Of a stretch of 64,000 bases of DNA, positions 32,821-44,751 are shown in pieces (position 1 is the first letter of the stretch; each line of letters starts with the position of its first letter). The notes below the pieces were generated by a model. That model worked only from the letters and a program-made list of their open reading frames with translations. It was not told the origin of the DNA and did not search any database. The DNA comes from Armigeres subalbatus (taxonomy: Eukaryota; Arthropoda; Insecta; Diptera; Culicidae). The DNA is taken from assembly GCF_024139115.2 (NCBI RefSeq), contig NC_085141.1:133237822-133301821 (forward strand), given 5' to 3'. The translations under genes and the position numbers were made by a program.

Positions 32821-34083
32821 AGTGGAAAAAAGCCCCTTTACGACAAAAAAAATGCATCATTACTTTGACATGTTGAAATAAAACATAAGTAATGCATCGC
32901 TGCATTCGTAACGCTAAACTAGTGTATCGTTGCTTGACAGGCGTTGAATAAATGCATCTTTACATCGGTAAAACTGGGGTGGCATTGCGCATCTCGATTC
33001 GAACGTAATTTTATCGAGTCGAACATGTTTGGTATTACGGCTTTCGATTCGATCTCGAAAACGAATCATCGTTCAAGTATGCTCGAGGAGGTACAAGAAT
33101 AATGAGATGTTTTGGCATTATGGATACTCGATAGCACACTGAAAAACGACTCAAGTCGAATGAAAAACACTCGTCACCTTTCTAGCTTTCGAATGTTGTT
33201 CGAGAGTAATTTACTGCCGAAAGTTTTTAATTATATTTGTTATTATTTCTCTACGGGAAGAGAATAAATGTTTCATTATTGTATCTTGAAGGAAATAATG
33301 TCATTATTATACCTACTTTTATAGTTTCCAGACAATATGCAATCTCTAATTATCCCGAAATCCGCGTAAAAACGATTTCAACTATTTTTTTATGTAGTTT
33401 TCACTTATTTCTTGACGATTTCGAAAGAACCGATGGAGAAAATCTGCGTAAAAACGTGTATATTCTAAAATCTACGTAAAAATAGTTGAGTTAAATAACA
33501 AAAAAACGCGCAAGAGATAACCCAAGTGCATTTAAATAAAACCAAATATACTATATTAACAATATGATTCACTCTCACGAAATTCAGGCGACACCACATG
33601 TGGCGCCAACTCGCGTCCAAAAAGGTCGATACACGTTATAATTAAACTACCCAAAATATGAGGATCGTTATACACACGCACTTCAAAATGTCATAATGAA
33701 AAAAATAGGGATGCCGGATGTTTCTTCTGGGAAATCAATCGATTATTTTTTTTCGCATTCTATCCGAAAATCAAATTTTGTAGCTGAAGTGTGGTAGCCA
33801 TTATTTTTGTTAAAATGTATAATAAATTTGAAATTGCTCGTTGAACTGTACCCGACGGAATGGTACCACTGCTGGTGTACCATATCGAAATTGAGGCACG
33901 GTAAAACAGATTGGTGTTAAAGTTACCATTCTTACCAAGAAGTGAATATCTTGCATTGTAGTTGCTCTCTGCTCTTACACCATTTTGCTGTTTGCCTGTT
34001 TGTTCCTATATCTGCAGCTCGCCTCGATGCAACACTTTTTTGATGATAAGAAAATTATTTTGAGCTTTTTAGTGGAATGTTTT

Positions 34084-34332
34084 CACTTGTCATAAGACGA
34101 GTTTATACAATCCCAATGAATTCCACCACTTAATTGTATCTTGACAGATACGTATTTCAACCTCAACAGTAAGGCCGTCTTCAGTGTCTCGTACTTGACT
34201 CGACTTGTAGAGTCGAGTCAAGTACGAGACACTGAAGACGGCCTTACTGTTGAGGTCGAAATACGTATCTGTCCAGATACAATTAAGTGGTGGAATTCAA
34301 TGGGATTGTATAAACTCATCTTATGACAAGTG
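34084..34332. repeat. Palindromic element, family P copy 3 (complete)
   Basis: CACTTGTCATAAGACGAGTT at the left and AACTCATCTTATGACAAGTG at the right, with long arms sharing ACAGATACGTATTTC, CAACAGTAAGGCCGTCTTCA and GTCTCGTACTTGACTCGAC. Almost fully self-complementary. Preceded by GAGCTTTTTAGTGGAATGT. Confidence 0.8.
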
Positions 34333-35329
34333 ACTTTTTTGATGTTTGAGATTTGATTGTTTTTTAATATTTAGAAGCATCAAATAATATGGTTCTTTGC
34401 GAAATTTGACTTTAAATAAGTCAAGGACTCGACTGGTACAAAAAATCTAAATATCGACTCGGAACACTAGGCGTGAGAGAAAAATCATGTAGCTGAATAA
34501 ACAGCGACTGTCCGGTAAAATAATTGCGGAGTAATTCGCTAAACTCGGCGAGCGAATCGAAAAACATCATTTTGGGAGAACCTGAACGCATTTAAGGTAG
34601 CAAGTCCGCGTAGTGGTCAATACAAAAGCCTCAGAAGTTCTTGGTATCATTCATACTCTGAATTTAAATGATCTGGCAGAGAGGTACAAACGCCCCCAAT
34701 CTGGCCTTATGGCGTCATATTCATATCTACAAGAAAGGGTGCAGTCTCGATTTACGAGATGTAAGATCAACAACAAACCAGACGTTTAGTCTGCGACAAA
34801 TCCTTCCGGAAACACAACTTAAGTGAAATAAAACGAACGAACGATGAAAGATAATGCAAGGCCACGGTTTTTCCGTAAAGTGAATTAGGCTGATTCGTGT
34901 GTAACCGCATATTCTGATGCTCGATCAGAATATCAAAATCGTGCATCAAGATATCTGGTGAGAAAGATTTCAAATTGCTGGAATTATATTTAATAGTAAT
35001 AATTCGTCTAATTGTAAATCCAAATCCAATGTAAAACTACTACACAATCTCTAACTATTTCCAATACTTTTGATAATAAAAAATTGGCGAAAAATACCCA
35101 GCTTTGCCCGGGTGTTCCGTGTTTCAAATGTTTTCCACAACAGCTGACCCAAAATTGTATTCTATTGATTTTTTACATTTCCCCGTTCAACTCACCAACC
35201 AACCTATACAAACCTAGCGTATCACAAAACGAATTGATTGGGGAGAAAATCTTGCAAATCGATCAACCCGTTCGCGAGTTAAATAGTCAGGAAGGAAATC
35301 TCAATTATTATTATGTTTAGAAAATTATT

Positions 35330-35478
35330 TTGAGCTTTTTAGTGGAATGTCTTCACTTGTCATAAGCCGAGTTTGTACCTTCCCATTTAATTCCACCACT
35401 TGATTGTACCTTGACAGATACGTATTTCGACCTCAACAGTAAGGTCATCTTCAGTGTCTCGTACTTGACTCGTACTCG
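35330..35478. repeat. Palindromic element, family P copy 4 (left half)
   Basis: Has GAGCTTTTTAGTGGAATGT, CACTTGTCATAAGCCGAGTT and CAACAGTAAGGTCATCTTCA in the same order as copy 3, but stops at about TACTTGACTCGTACTCG with no second arm. Confidence 0.7.
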
Positions 35479-38400
35479 TAATCCCTTTTTTGAGAATTCT
35501 CAAATCGTTATCATTTTTTTAATATGATTTGACAGGGAGAAACGAAATTTTGTGAACAATCTGCCCGATATTAGAGTCTGATACAAATACAATTCAAACA
35601 TAATTATGTTTGTGGTACAATCTTTATATATAAAAATGAGTTTGCATTTCCTTTGAGGCAATATAACTCACGAACGGATTGACCGATTGGTAAGGTTTTC
35701 TCACTAATCGATTCGTCTTCAGGTCCGCTGTGTTTCTATAGGTATAGATAGGTATAATATTACCAAATTTTGAGGAGAAAGTTGAGAAATTGTGGAAATA
35801 CAATTTTGAGGCAAGTTGTGAGGAAACCCAATACAATGGCGCCAAAAATGTTCTAGAGTGCATCGCTGAATGAACTCCACAATTGACAGTAAGAATGCAA
35901 AATATAGTCGAGTCTCTACATCTCGATGTTCTAAATCTCGATATCTCTCCCTATGTCTTTGGTTTCCTCGGTCCCTTCAATCTACATACATTTTGGCTTT
36001 CTACATCTCGATAACCTCCCTATCTCGATGTGTTCTAATCGTATTTTGTTATGGATTCACTCTCCTTATGTCGATATGTTCAAATTTTTAGGCTACTAGA
36101 CCATCTTTGGATGATAACAAACACATCAACAATAAGTAATTACACTTGTTTTGTTGTCGTTTTGCATAGCAACAAGCTTTTTTGGATCTAGTACCCATTT
36201 AAATTTTTCTTCCATTCCTCGATCTCTCCTTATCTCGATGACTTCTTCAATATCTAGAGGTGGAGAGGCGACTGCAGTATAATCCCGAGCAAGGTCGGGT
36301 ACGTTCAACTAGTTTTTTTTTGCAAAATCATCGAAAATAATCTATTAAATCCCAAAAAATATCTGATATTGGATACGAAATCGAGAAAGCACAATAAAAT
36401 TAGCTAATTGATTTTAGCGGAAATATCTCACCGTAACGCTACGTTTTGAAAGGGCAAGTGAATTGACTTACTGTCCGTTCAAGTGAGTTGAACGAAGGTG
36501 TTTGGACGCGTTTAATCCAAGTGGCTTGTTCAATTCACTTTCCATGTCAAAACGTAACATAATAATCATACCCATTATGATAAGCGCAACATAACAAAAC
36601 GCAATCGGAGAGTGTCATCTTCCTTGCTTTCCGCTCAAGATACATATTCATTCAATCAATGGTAGGCAGCGAAAATTTTCAATTCATAATAGGGAAAATG
36701 TTAATAAAACAATATATTGAAACGCAGGTGTTAAGTTCCAGTAGGAATTTAGGACACCGAAGAGGAAGAAGAATGATGCATTGGAATAATATCGATAATA
36801 TTCATAAAGAATTAATCAAATTTCTTGCTGAAGAAAATGATTGAAATGTTTACAGTGGAAAAATTATTTAAATGTTTGCGGAACGGCGATTGAAGCAAAA
36901 TTGTAGTTTCTGCATTGCACAGCTTCATCGCAATATTTACAGTAGTGTTTGCATTTAACAAAGTCGATATTCCGGTAATCGATTTATTTAAAAATGTATG
37001 GACATACCCACACTGTAAAATGTAATCGAACAAATGTGTGACTACTCACCGGAAGAGGGCAGGAAGGTTTTCCCGCACAAGCTAGAAAAAAACATGTTTA
37101 GATTCCTCTTTGCTCGCTAGATGATGTTGTTATCACCGGCAAATTGTTCGCCATTTCGATGTATGGGAAAACTCGAAGTGAACCATATTGTTAATATAAT
37201 ATATTTGATAAAACACATGAAAACATCAAAGTAATTTATTATCGAATCCTTCTTTATGGCTCGTTTACATATTCGCTAGTTCTAGCGGAAATTGCACTAT
37301 CTAACAGTACAAGCGCAATATTAGCACAATGTAAAGGCTTATTAGCGAGGACAATTGCTGTTTACATTGTGCTAATATCGCGCTAGTATTGTCGGATAAT
37401 GCATTGTCCTCTAGAACTAGATAATATATAAACGGGCCAATAAAACATAAAACTTATAATTTGTGTCGTAACAATATCTCAATCTACAAAACATATCGTA
37501 TCGGCATAATATTTTAATCGGTTGCAACTGCTCAATAAATAATATTCCTTTTTATAGTCATTGAGCACAATTTGCTTATTTATAAATTAACCGCCAATTC
37601 ATGCCCTGAAGAATGCCTTTCCAACAGGCAACATGCTATACGCAGATGAAATTACTCTTTTCCTCTCTGTTTACTCACATTCGCCATGCGCTGAAGGTTG
37701 TCTCTCCAGCGGGCGGCATACTAAACACGGAGACAGCTATCTCTTATTCTCTCTGTTTACATTTCGTTTGACAGAACAGACTCGATTGAGCTAGTACAGC
37801 ACCATTCGAAATCTTGTACTGCGACTGAATGAAGTCGAACGAAATACATAATGCCGCAATTTTTTCGAAACGAATCCAAAAACATACGAATCGAGTGATT
37901 CGATTCGAGATGCGCAATGTCACCCCGGGGTGGCATTGCGCATCTCGATTCGAACGTAATTTTATCGAGTCGAACATGTTTGGTATTACGGCTTTCGATT
38001 CGATCTCGAAAACGAATCATCGTTCAAGTATGCTCGAGGAGGTACAAGAATAATGAGATGTTTTGGCATTATGGATACTCGATAGCACACTGAAAAACGA
38101 CTCAAGTCGAATGAAAAACACTCGTCACCTTTCTAGCTTTCGAATGTTGTTCGAGAGTAATTTACTGCCGAAAGTTTTTAATTATATTTGTTATTATTTC
38201 TCTACGGGAAGAGAATAAATGTTTCATTATTGTATCTTGAAGGAAATAATGTCATTATTATACCTACTTTTATAGTTTCCAGACAATATGCAATCTCTAA
38301 TTATCCCGAAATCCGCGTAAAAACGATTTCAACTATTTTTTTTTGTAGTTTTCACTTATTTCTTGACGATTTCGAAAGAACCGATGGGGAAAATCTGCGT

Positions 38401-38550
38401 AAAAACGTGTATATTCTAAAATCTACGTAAAAATAGTTGAGTTAAATAACAAAAAAACGCGCAAGAGATAACCCAAGTGCATTTAAATAAAACACATGAA
38501 AACATCAAAGTAATTTATTATCGAATCCTTCTTTATGGCTCGTTTACATA

Positions 38551-38730
38551 TGTACTGTCCAAAAGATGGGTTTTCGGATTAGGATTAGAGATGCTGTTTA
38601 GTTGAGAGCCGATAATAAACTGACGGCGTATAGTAGTGTATATTCTCAAGAAACCTTTTACATGAGATAGCATGATTCGATGGACTCTAGTTGTCCCTTT
38701 CTCTGAGCTGTCATTTGACAGGATACCTCA
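38551..38730 (-). repeat. Gypsy 3' LTR
   Basis: 180 bases matching 43587-43766 without visible difference, preceded (in element sense) by a polypurine tract. Confidence 0.93.
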
Positions 38731-38901
38731 GTTCTTCCCTTTCAAAAGAGATCATTCGCTAAATTCATAACACTTAACAACTTAGATTAAAATTTTGCTT
38801 TTGTACTTAACACTAAAAATAATTTTAATAATTTCGAGTCAAAATACTATTTTGAAATTTAGATTCATTATTCTGAGAATGCTTCATGCACTTTTAATCA
38901 A

Positions 38902-41900
38902 TCATATACAAATTCGAGGTCGACCTTTTGCCGTTCGTTTTCTTTTCGAACGCCTAGGCCCTGGCGTAGAATCGAGCGCAGCATCAGGGCGGCTTCTCTT
39001 CCGACTGTTCTTCGATGTTGTTTGAATTGAATCTGGCAATCCTTCGTATTCCTCATCCTCACTGCTAGCCGGCAGCTCACTGTTTCGTTTTGGGAAGGAA
39101 AGCGTCAGATTCGGTATCGCAGCTGCTTCATTAGTAACCACTTTTAGCTGATGACGATGCGCCATTAGGCGAACGCTTCCAATTTCCACCTGAAAGGTAT
39201 TTTTGGAAATTTGTTTTAAAAAGGTCGCTTTACACCATCGTGCAAAGTGATGTGGGTTATTGTTTCTGTACCATACCACATCACCTGTCATCAGGTTATA
39301 TAGAGGGTCATGCATCTGCTTGTTAGTTTCAATGTAATCATTCTTGTTATTATGATTAGGCTTTGACAGTAAATGATTTTTATAGTATTTTTTTGGATTA
39401 AGCAAATCCATAATTGTCTTAGGGTTAAATGAGAACACTTTCTCGGATGGGAATTTACCATCAAGCGTCAAACAGCTATTCCTATAATTGAACAAAAACA
39501 AATTAACTTGGTCCTCCAAATTCAACTCCAGCATTGCAGGTTCCAATAAGAACTTCTTCAAGACTTCTTTCACTGTTCGTACCAGCCGCTCTGCTTGCCC
39601 GTTGCTTGATGGATTATACGGCGGACTTTTTAGCACATTTATGCCCTGCTTCTTCAAAATTCAACAAAAGGTATGCGAGTTGAATGGAGGACCACCATCA
39701 GAGACTAAAACATCAGGTAACTTGAAACGGGCAAAAATGCTATCAATTTCCTTAAGACTTTACCGCAGTCAGTACCTGTCTTCATCCAATCTATTTCTAC
39801 CCATTTCAGTGACTGTCCACAATAAGTAAAATGTGTGATGGTTGAAATGAAAGAAGTCGATGTGTACCCTACTGAACGGCCTGTCAGTAGGAATCCATTG
39901 AAATTTTTCTGCAGGTTTAATGGGAATTGCCATACTATTACACTCTTCACATCGCGATACATATTTTTCTATATCTTTATTTATTCCAAACCAGTAGATT
40001 GTGCGCCTAGCCATTTGCTTCATTTTGACCATGCCAGCATGATTGGCATGCAATAGTTTCAACACATTTGCCTGAAGAATCTGTGGTATTACCACTCGCT
40101 ATTTCCAAATCGTCCACTATTTCCAAATCGTGTTGGTTCGAAAAAACGTCCACATAGATTTTCCAGGCTTCTCTGGCCACCCATTTTTCATGTAATCCAT
40201 AATATTTTGAAGAAATACATCCGACTTTGTTACCCTTGCAACCACTTTAAAATCAATTGGAAACTCTTTGCTAAAATTTATGCTTCTTACATGTTCTATA
40301 TCAAATTCACTAGGTATCGGTTGTTCCAGAGGGAATCTCGAACAAAAATCCGCATTCCCATTTTAGCTGACGGTCTATACTGAATAGTGAAATCATAGAT
40401 CGATAATTCCAGAATATATCTTTGTAGCCTTGTCACGTATATAGAATGTTTACCATTTTTTCCAAATATGCCAACCAATGGTTTATGGTCCGTATAAACC
40501 GTAAATGCCTGTCCATATAAGTATTTGTGAAATTTTTTACGGTGCATACCAGGGCTAACGCTTCCAGATGCAGTATAGGGTATGATTTCTGAGCATTATT
40601 TAATGAGAACGATGTGAAGCTAATTGGCCTTTCCATGTTGTCAACCACATGGGCGATTACGCCACCTAAACCATATCCCGATGCGTCAGACACAACAATT
40701 ATTGGCTTTTTGGGGTCGTAAAACTCCAAAATATTTGCCCTTAACAATGATCTTTTACTTTCATGAAATGCCTTATTGCAATTATCGTCCCATTGAAACT
40801 TCACACCTGTTTTTAATAAATTGTACAAATACGAAAGCTTTGCTGATAAATGAGGAATAAATTTGTTATAATAGTTTATGAGTCCAATAAATGATTTTAA
40901 TTCGGCTGTATTTTTGGGCACCTTTGCGTTTTGTATAGTTTCAACTTTCTTTTCGCATGGCAGCAGACCTTTTTCGCTTAAAACATGCCCCAAATAATCT
41001 AGTCTTGTAACAAAAAATCTACATTTTTCCCAGTTAACCTTAATATTCGCATTTTGCAATCTTTCCAACACCAGATATAACTTTTTTCTACACTCCTCAA
41101 TATTTATCCCTGCAATCAACACATCATCCAAATAACAATAAACATATTCAATATCTCCTAAAACTTGATCCATAACATTTTGAAAAATAGATGCGCTCGA
41201 TGCTGCTCCTTGCGGTAACCTATTATAGGTATACAATCCCTTTATTGTGTTTATGGTCATAAAATGTTTAGACCTCTCTGATAATGCTAATTGGGTATAT
41301 GCCCCCTCCAAATCTAATGCGCAAAAGACTCTACATCCAGCCAAACCTGCGAACAAATCCTGTGCCGTTGGCAGCGGATACGTATTGGGAACTATAACTT
41401 TATTTATTGACACCTTACAGTCAATCACCAATCTTATTTCATTATTTTTCTTCATTACGATGACTACGGGTGATGCCCACTCACTTGTCTTTACGGGCGT
41501 AATCACCTTCTCTTTCTCTAGTTTTTCCAAATAACTTAGGACTTTTTCCCTCAGTCTGTACGGAACATCATATGCTTTCTTGAATATAGGAATATCAGAT
41601 TTTAGCACCAATTCGGCCTCAAAACCATTGATTGGAGACGAAAAGTCCTTTATAAAAACATGTTTGTATCTGCGCCTAATATCTTTTACTTCTTCCATAA
41701 TATTGTTCTCAATCAAGTTGTTCACTGTCATAGTACTCGAAAAAATGTCTCCATTTAGAGAAATACATCAAGCCACGTTCTGCCCAGTAGGGGGTAAATT
41801 TATTATTAGTGTTCAAAACCAATAACTTCATTCTAGCTTCCGTTCCATTGAACACCACCGACAGAACTGCCTCTCCCACAATCTTAAGTTTTCCCCGTTA

Positions 41901-42010
41901 ACCACAATCAGTTGTTTGGTATAATTTTGTAGAGGTGTATTAAATAAGGAAAAATAATGGTCTTTACCAATAACCGATACTGAAGAACCGCAATCTATTT
42001 CCATTTGCAA
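38902..42010 (-). pseudogene. Gypsy pol: protease, RT, RNase H, integrase
   Basis: Read in minus sense. Protease is near 42010-41828 with IDCGSSVSVIG, where the catalytic motif is usually DTGS-like. RT is in the frame 41731-40433: EIRLVIDCK, ALDLEGAYTQL (motif A), LPQGAASSASIFQ (motif B) and YCYLDDVLIAG (motif C). RNase H starts at VVSDASGYGLGG and continues after a frameshift at about 40547 (YTDHKPLVGIFG). Integrase has HANHAG...CEEC zinc ligands, VHIDFF, a VSDGG block and GQAERLVRTVK, so D, D and E are all present, but a stop and frameshifts separate them (39657-39962). Two positions need checking: Cys in the protease motif and breaks in RNase H and integrase. Confidence 0.88.
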
Positions 42011-43062
42011 GTTTTGCCCTCAACCATTAGTTCTATGAGGCAGGGATCACTAATCTTATTTATAGAAGAAATCATCATGCAAGTTAATTCACCTGAGTCT
42101 CCATCATCTGTGTCACTATCTGAGTCGTCTGTTCGCATACGGTTTAGCAGATTTGAGATGTCTGTGCTGGTTTCCTGGTCGTAGGTGTCCACCATGTGGA
42201 CAGTGTCGCGTCTCATGTTCTTTAATTTAAAACATTTTCTTTGATATGTCCTTTTGTTCCGCAGAAGTGGCATATCACATCTGCGTCGATTCGGCTTTGA
42301 TCGCCATTGCCCTGGTCTAAATTTTCTGTTTCCTCCAATCTTGCCTTCCAGATCTACTATTTACTCTCTTATCATATGGTTTATTACCAAGCCTGTCCTT
42401 AACCGAAGCTCTAGGCGAACTTGTTGACGCTCCACTATTGTATTCCCTCGCAAGATTATGAGCAGCTAAAAGTCTCCCCATGCTGGATCCAACCCTTGCA
42501 GGTGGATGATTCAAAGAAGCAACTTGGCCAAATGGACCATCATTGCTGGGCATTGCTTTCCTGCTATCTCCCACGTTGCAATTATTTTTTCTGCAGACGC
42601 AAGAGTTAATTTTTCTTCATTTAACAATCTTTCCCTAAGCGACTTTTCGCGAACTCCTGCTAAAATGCGATCCCTTATCGCCAAATCTTTAAAATCACCG
42701 AAGGAGCAGAACTCGGCCTGCAGTTTTACTGACAGAACAAAATCCTCAACCGTTTCTTCGGGTTGTTGTATACGGTTGTTGAACTTCAACCGCTGAATTA
42801 TGTCAGATTCTGTTTTATCCAACCGTGTACGAAGTTTAGTTACCATGTCCTCATAGGACACTGTAGATAAATCAGTCGTAGGAAATAGCAGTTTTAATTC
42901 ATGGTATATCACTGGGCCACTGAGGGTTATGAAATATGCCCTCTTTGCCGTAGAAGAAACTTCATTTAAGGAAAAATAAAACTCTAAGCGCTCTACCCAT
43001 TCGCCGAATGGCATACCCTTCCGATAAGGCTCAATGGTAGTAGTTACATTCACGTTAGACAT
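41995..43062 (-). pseudogene. Gypsy gag
   Basis: The first frame, 43062-42511, starts MSNVNVTTTIEPYRKGMPFG and contains the helical capsid-like part typical of retrotransposon Gag (WVERLEFYF, EETVEDFVLSVKLQAEF). It continues with frameshifts at 42574-42317 and 42273-41995, the last acidic (DDSDSDTDDGDSGELTC) and leading into protease. The zinc-knuckle region near 42250-42340 is broken. Confidence 0.8.
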
Positions 43063-43586
43063 ATTATGAATTGGGATAAGGCTAATAACGAGGCAAATGC
43101 GTACTGCGGAGCGACTTCAGTTCTTTTCTACAACAGATACTAGCGCACTGCACGTAGCCAGTGGATTGGATTATGGTTCGTCAGTCCTTTCGGCGGCCAC
43201 TTGAAGTAATCCGAAACACCGATCGTCTCCACTTTGTCCAGTTATAGCCGATATTCGGAACCGTTTTAAATCTTCTGGAAATCCACGTCCTTTCCCAGGT
43301 GTCACTTTTCCACTCGGCAGCAGAAACAGCAAAGCTCACTTTGATTTAATTCTTTGAGTAGCCGCACCACTCGCAACTTTCCAATGGAATTCTTAAATTT
43401 TTGCAAATATGGTGAAGATTTAACTCGCCGCTCCAAGTGTTTGACTTCTCGAATGCTAATCTCCACCCCGCAGTATCGTATCCTAAGGCAGTTGCTCCGC
43501 TATGGATGGTTTCCCAAATGCCTATCTAATGCCGGGCTCGACAATCACTTTTCTGGGCACAATTAAGTTGTTCCTCGTCCTTAAAC
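43063..43586 (-). other. Gypsy 5' leader
   Basis: Untranslated stretch between the 5' LTR and the gag start. The primer-binding site should start at about 43586 in minus sense (GTTTAAGGACGAGGAAC). The primer tRNA was not identified. Confidence 0.5.
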
Positions 43587-43766
43587 TGTACTGTCCAAAA
43601 GATGGGTTTTCGGATTAGGATTAGAGATGCTGTTTAGTTGAGAGCCGATAATAAACTGACGGCGTATAGTAGTGTATATTCTCAAGAAACCTTTTACATG
43701 AGATAGCATGATTCGATGGACTCTAGTTGTCCCTTTCTCTGAGCTGTCATTTGACAGGATACCTCA
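43587..43766 (-). repeat. Gypsy 5' LTR
   Basis: Matches the 3' LTR. Flanked on the outside by ACATA. Confidence 0.93.
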
Positions 43767-44448
43767 ACATATTCGCTAGTTCTAGCGGAAATTGCACTAT
43801 CTAACAGTACAAGCGCAATATTAGCACAATGTAAAGGCTTATTAGCGAGGACAATTGCTGTTTACATTGTGCTAATATCGCGCTAGTATTGTCGGATAAT
43901 GCATTGTCCTCTAGAACTAGATAATATATAAACGGGCCAATAAAACATAAAACTTATAATTTGTGTCGTAACTATATATCAATTTATAAAACATGTCGTA
44001 TCGGCATAATGTTTTAATCGGTTTCAACTGCTCAATAAATAAAATTGCTTTTATAGTCATTGAGCACAATTTGCTTATTTATAAATTAACCGCCAATTCA
44101 TGCCCTGAAGAATGCCTTTCCAACAGGCAACATGCTATACGCAGATGAAATTACTCTTTTCCTCTCTGTTTACTCACATTCGCCATGCGCTGAAGGTTGT
44201 CTCTCCAGCGGGCGGCATACTAAACACGGAGACAGCTATCTCTTATTCTCTCTGTTTACATTTCGTTTGACAGAACAGACTCGATTGAGCTAGTACAGCA
44301 CCATTCGAAATCTTGTACTGCGACTGAATGAAGTCGAACGAAATACATAATGCCGCAATTTTTTCGAAACGAATCCAAAAACATACGAATCGAGTGATTC
44401 GATTCGAGATGCGCAATGTCACCCCTGATCTAATGCAATTAGCATTTA

Positions 44449-44643
44449 ACATTCGGGGGCGACAATGGGTCAAATGGGTGTGAGAATGGGTCACTATTTC
44501 ATCCACTTAGAATGCTTGTAGAATAGATTGAATGTATCTGAGGGCAAGAAGACTAAAATATAAGAGACCTAATTGAACGATTTTGGTCTACGACCTTCAG
44601 ACTGTCGGTGAGAGCGATGACACATTGTCACCCCCATTGGCGG
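44449..44643. mobile_element. MITE of the TGGGTCA family, copy 2 (inverted)
   Basis: CGGGGGCGACAATGGGTCAA at the left matches the inverted right end of the copy at 31724-31938. It ends GTCACCCCCATTGGCGG before TA at 44644-44645. About 28 bases of the foldback arm (ATGTTAAAGTGATTTTAAAG) follow it. Confidence 0.7.
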
Positions 44644-44751
44644 TATGTTAAAGTGATTTTAAAGCTTTTAAGTGCTTTTCAAGGCGGCATACGACAGTAT
44701 AGACCGCGTAGAGCTATGGAAAATTATGGACGAGAACAGCTTCTTACAGGG

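Larger units (their letters stand above)
33543..37207. mobile_element. 3.7-kb inverted-repeat element inserted in copy 1
   Basis: Its 31-bp ends differ at two positions (left CAAATATACTATATTAACAA; right, inverted, CAAATATATTATATTAACAA) and are flanked by ATAAAAC at 33536-33542 and 37208-37214. No transposase frame survives. It contains two family P palindromes and otherwise AT-rich sequence with a few short frames. A 7-8 bp duplication would suit hAT- or P-type elements, but the class is not proven. Confidence 0.75.
32976..37926. mobile_element. 1.28-kb inverted-repeat element, copy 1 (split)
   Basis: The left end GGGGTGGCATTGCGCATCTC mirrors the right end GAGATGCGCAATGTCACCCC. The element is interrupted at 33543-37207 by another transposon with a 7-bp ATAAAAC duplication; without this it is 1279 bases. 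Copy 2 starts at the very next base. It has an internal hairpin (CTAGTTCTAGCGGAAATTGC and its diverged complement) and no recognised transposase. The superfamily is not clear, and no target duplication was found at its outer edges. Confidence 0.8.
38551..43766 (-). mobile_element. Ty3/gypsy LTR retrotransposon, Mag-like
   Basis: Two 180-bp LTRs (38551-38730, 43587-43766) flank gag and pol on the minus strand, with a 5-bp duplication ACATA on each side (38546-38550, 43767-43771). By eye the LTRs are identical. In element orientation the LTR starts TGAGGTATCC and ends GGACAGTACA. A purine tract AAAGGGAAGAAC lies before the 3' LTR. The coding region is broken by frameshifts and stops, though all main domains are present. 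Pol most resembles the K02A2.6-like (Mag) group. Confidence 0.93.
37927..44425. mobile_element. 1.28-kb inverted-repeat element, copy 2 (split)
   Basis: Begins GGGGTGGCATTGCGCATCTC directly after the CACCCC end of copy 1, in the same orientation, and ends GCGCAATGTCACCCC at 44425. Removing the gypsy insertion and its duplicated ACATA (38551-43771) leaves 1278 bases, within one base of copy 1. The left 560 bases are nearly identical to 32976-33542; the right 650 bases are nearly identical to 37270-37926. It interrupts no host gene. Confidence 0.8.

Noticed and set aside
33237..38430. Identical 80-codon plus-strand proteins at 33237 and 38188
   Set aside because: They come from the duplicated left part of the same element; there is no start context or motif.
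37744..44506. Repeated 77-87 codon minus-strand proteins (37744-38020, 44243-44506)
   Set aside because: They lie in the duplicated right end of the 1.28-kb element, are compositionally odd, and have no recognisable domain.
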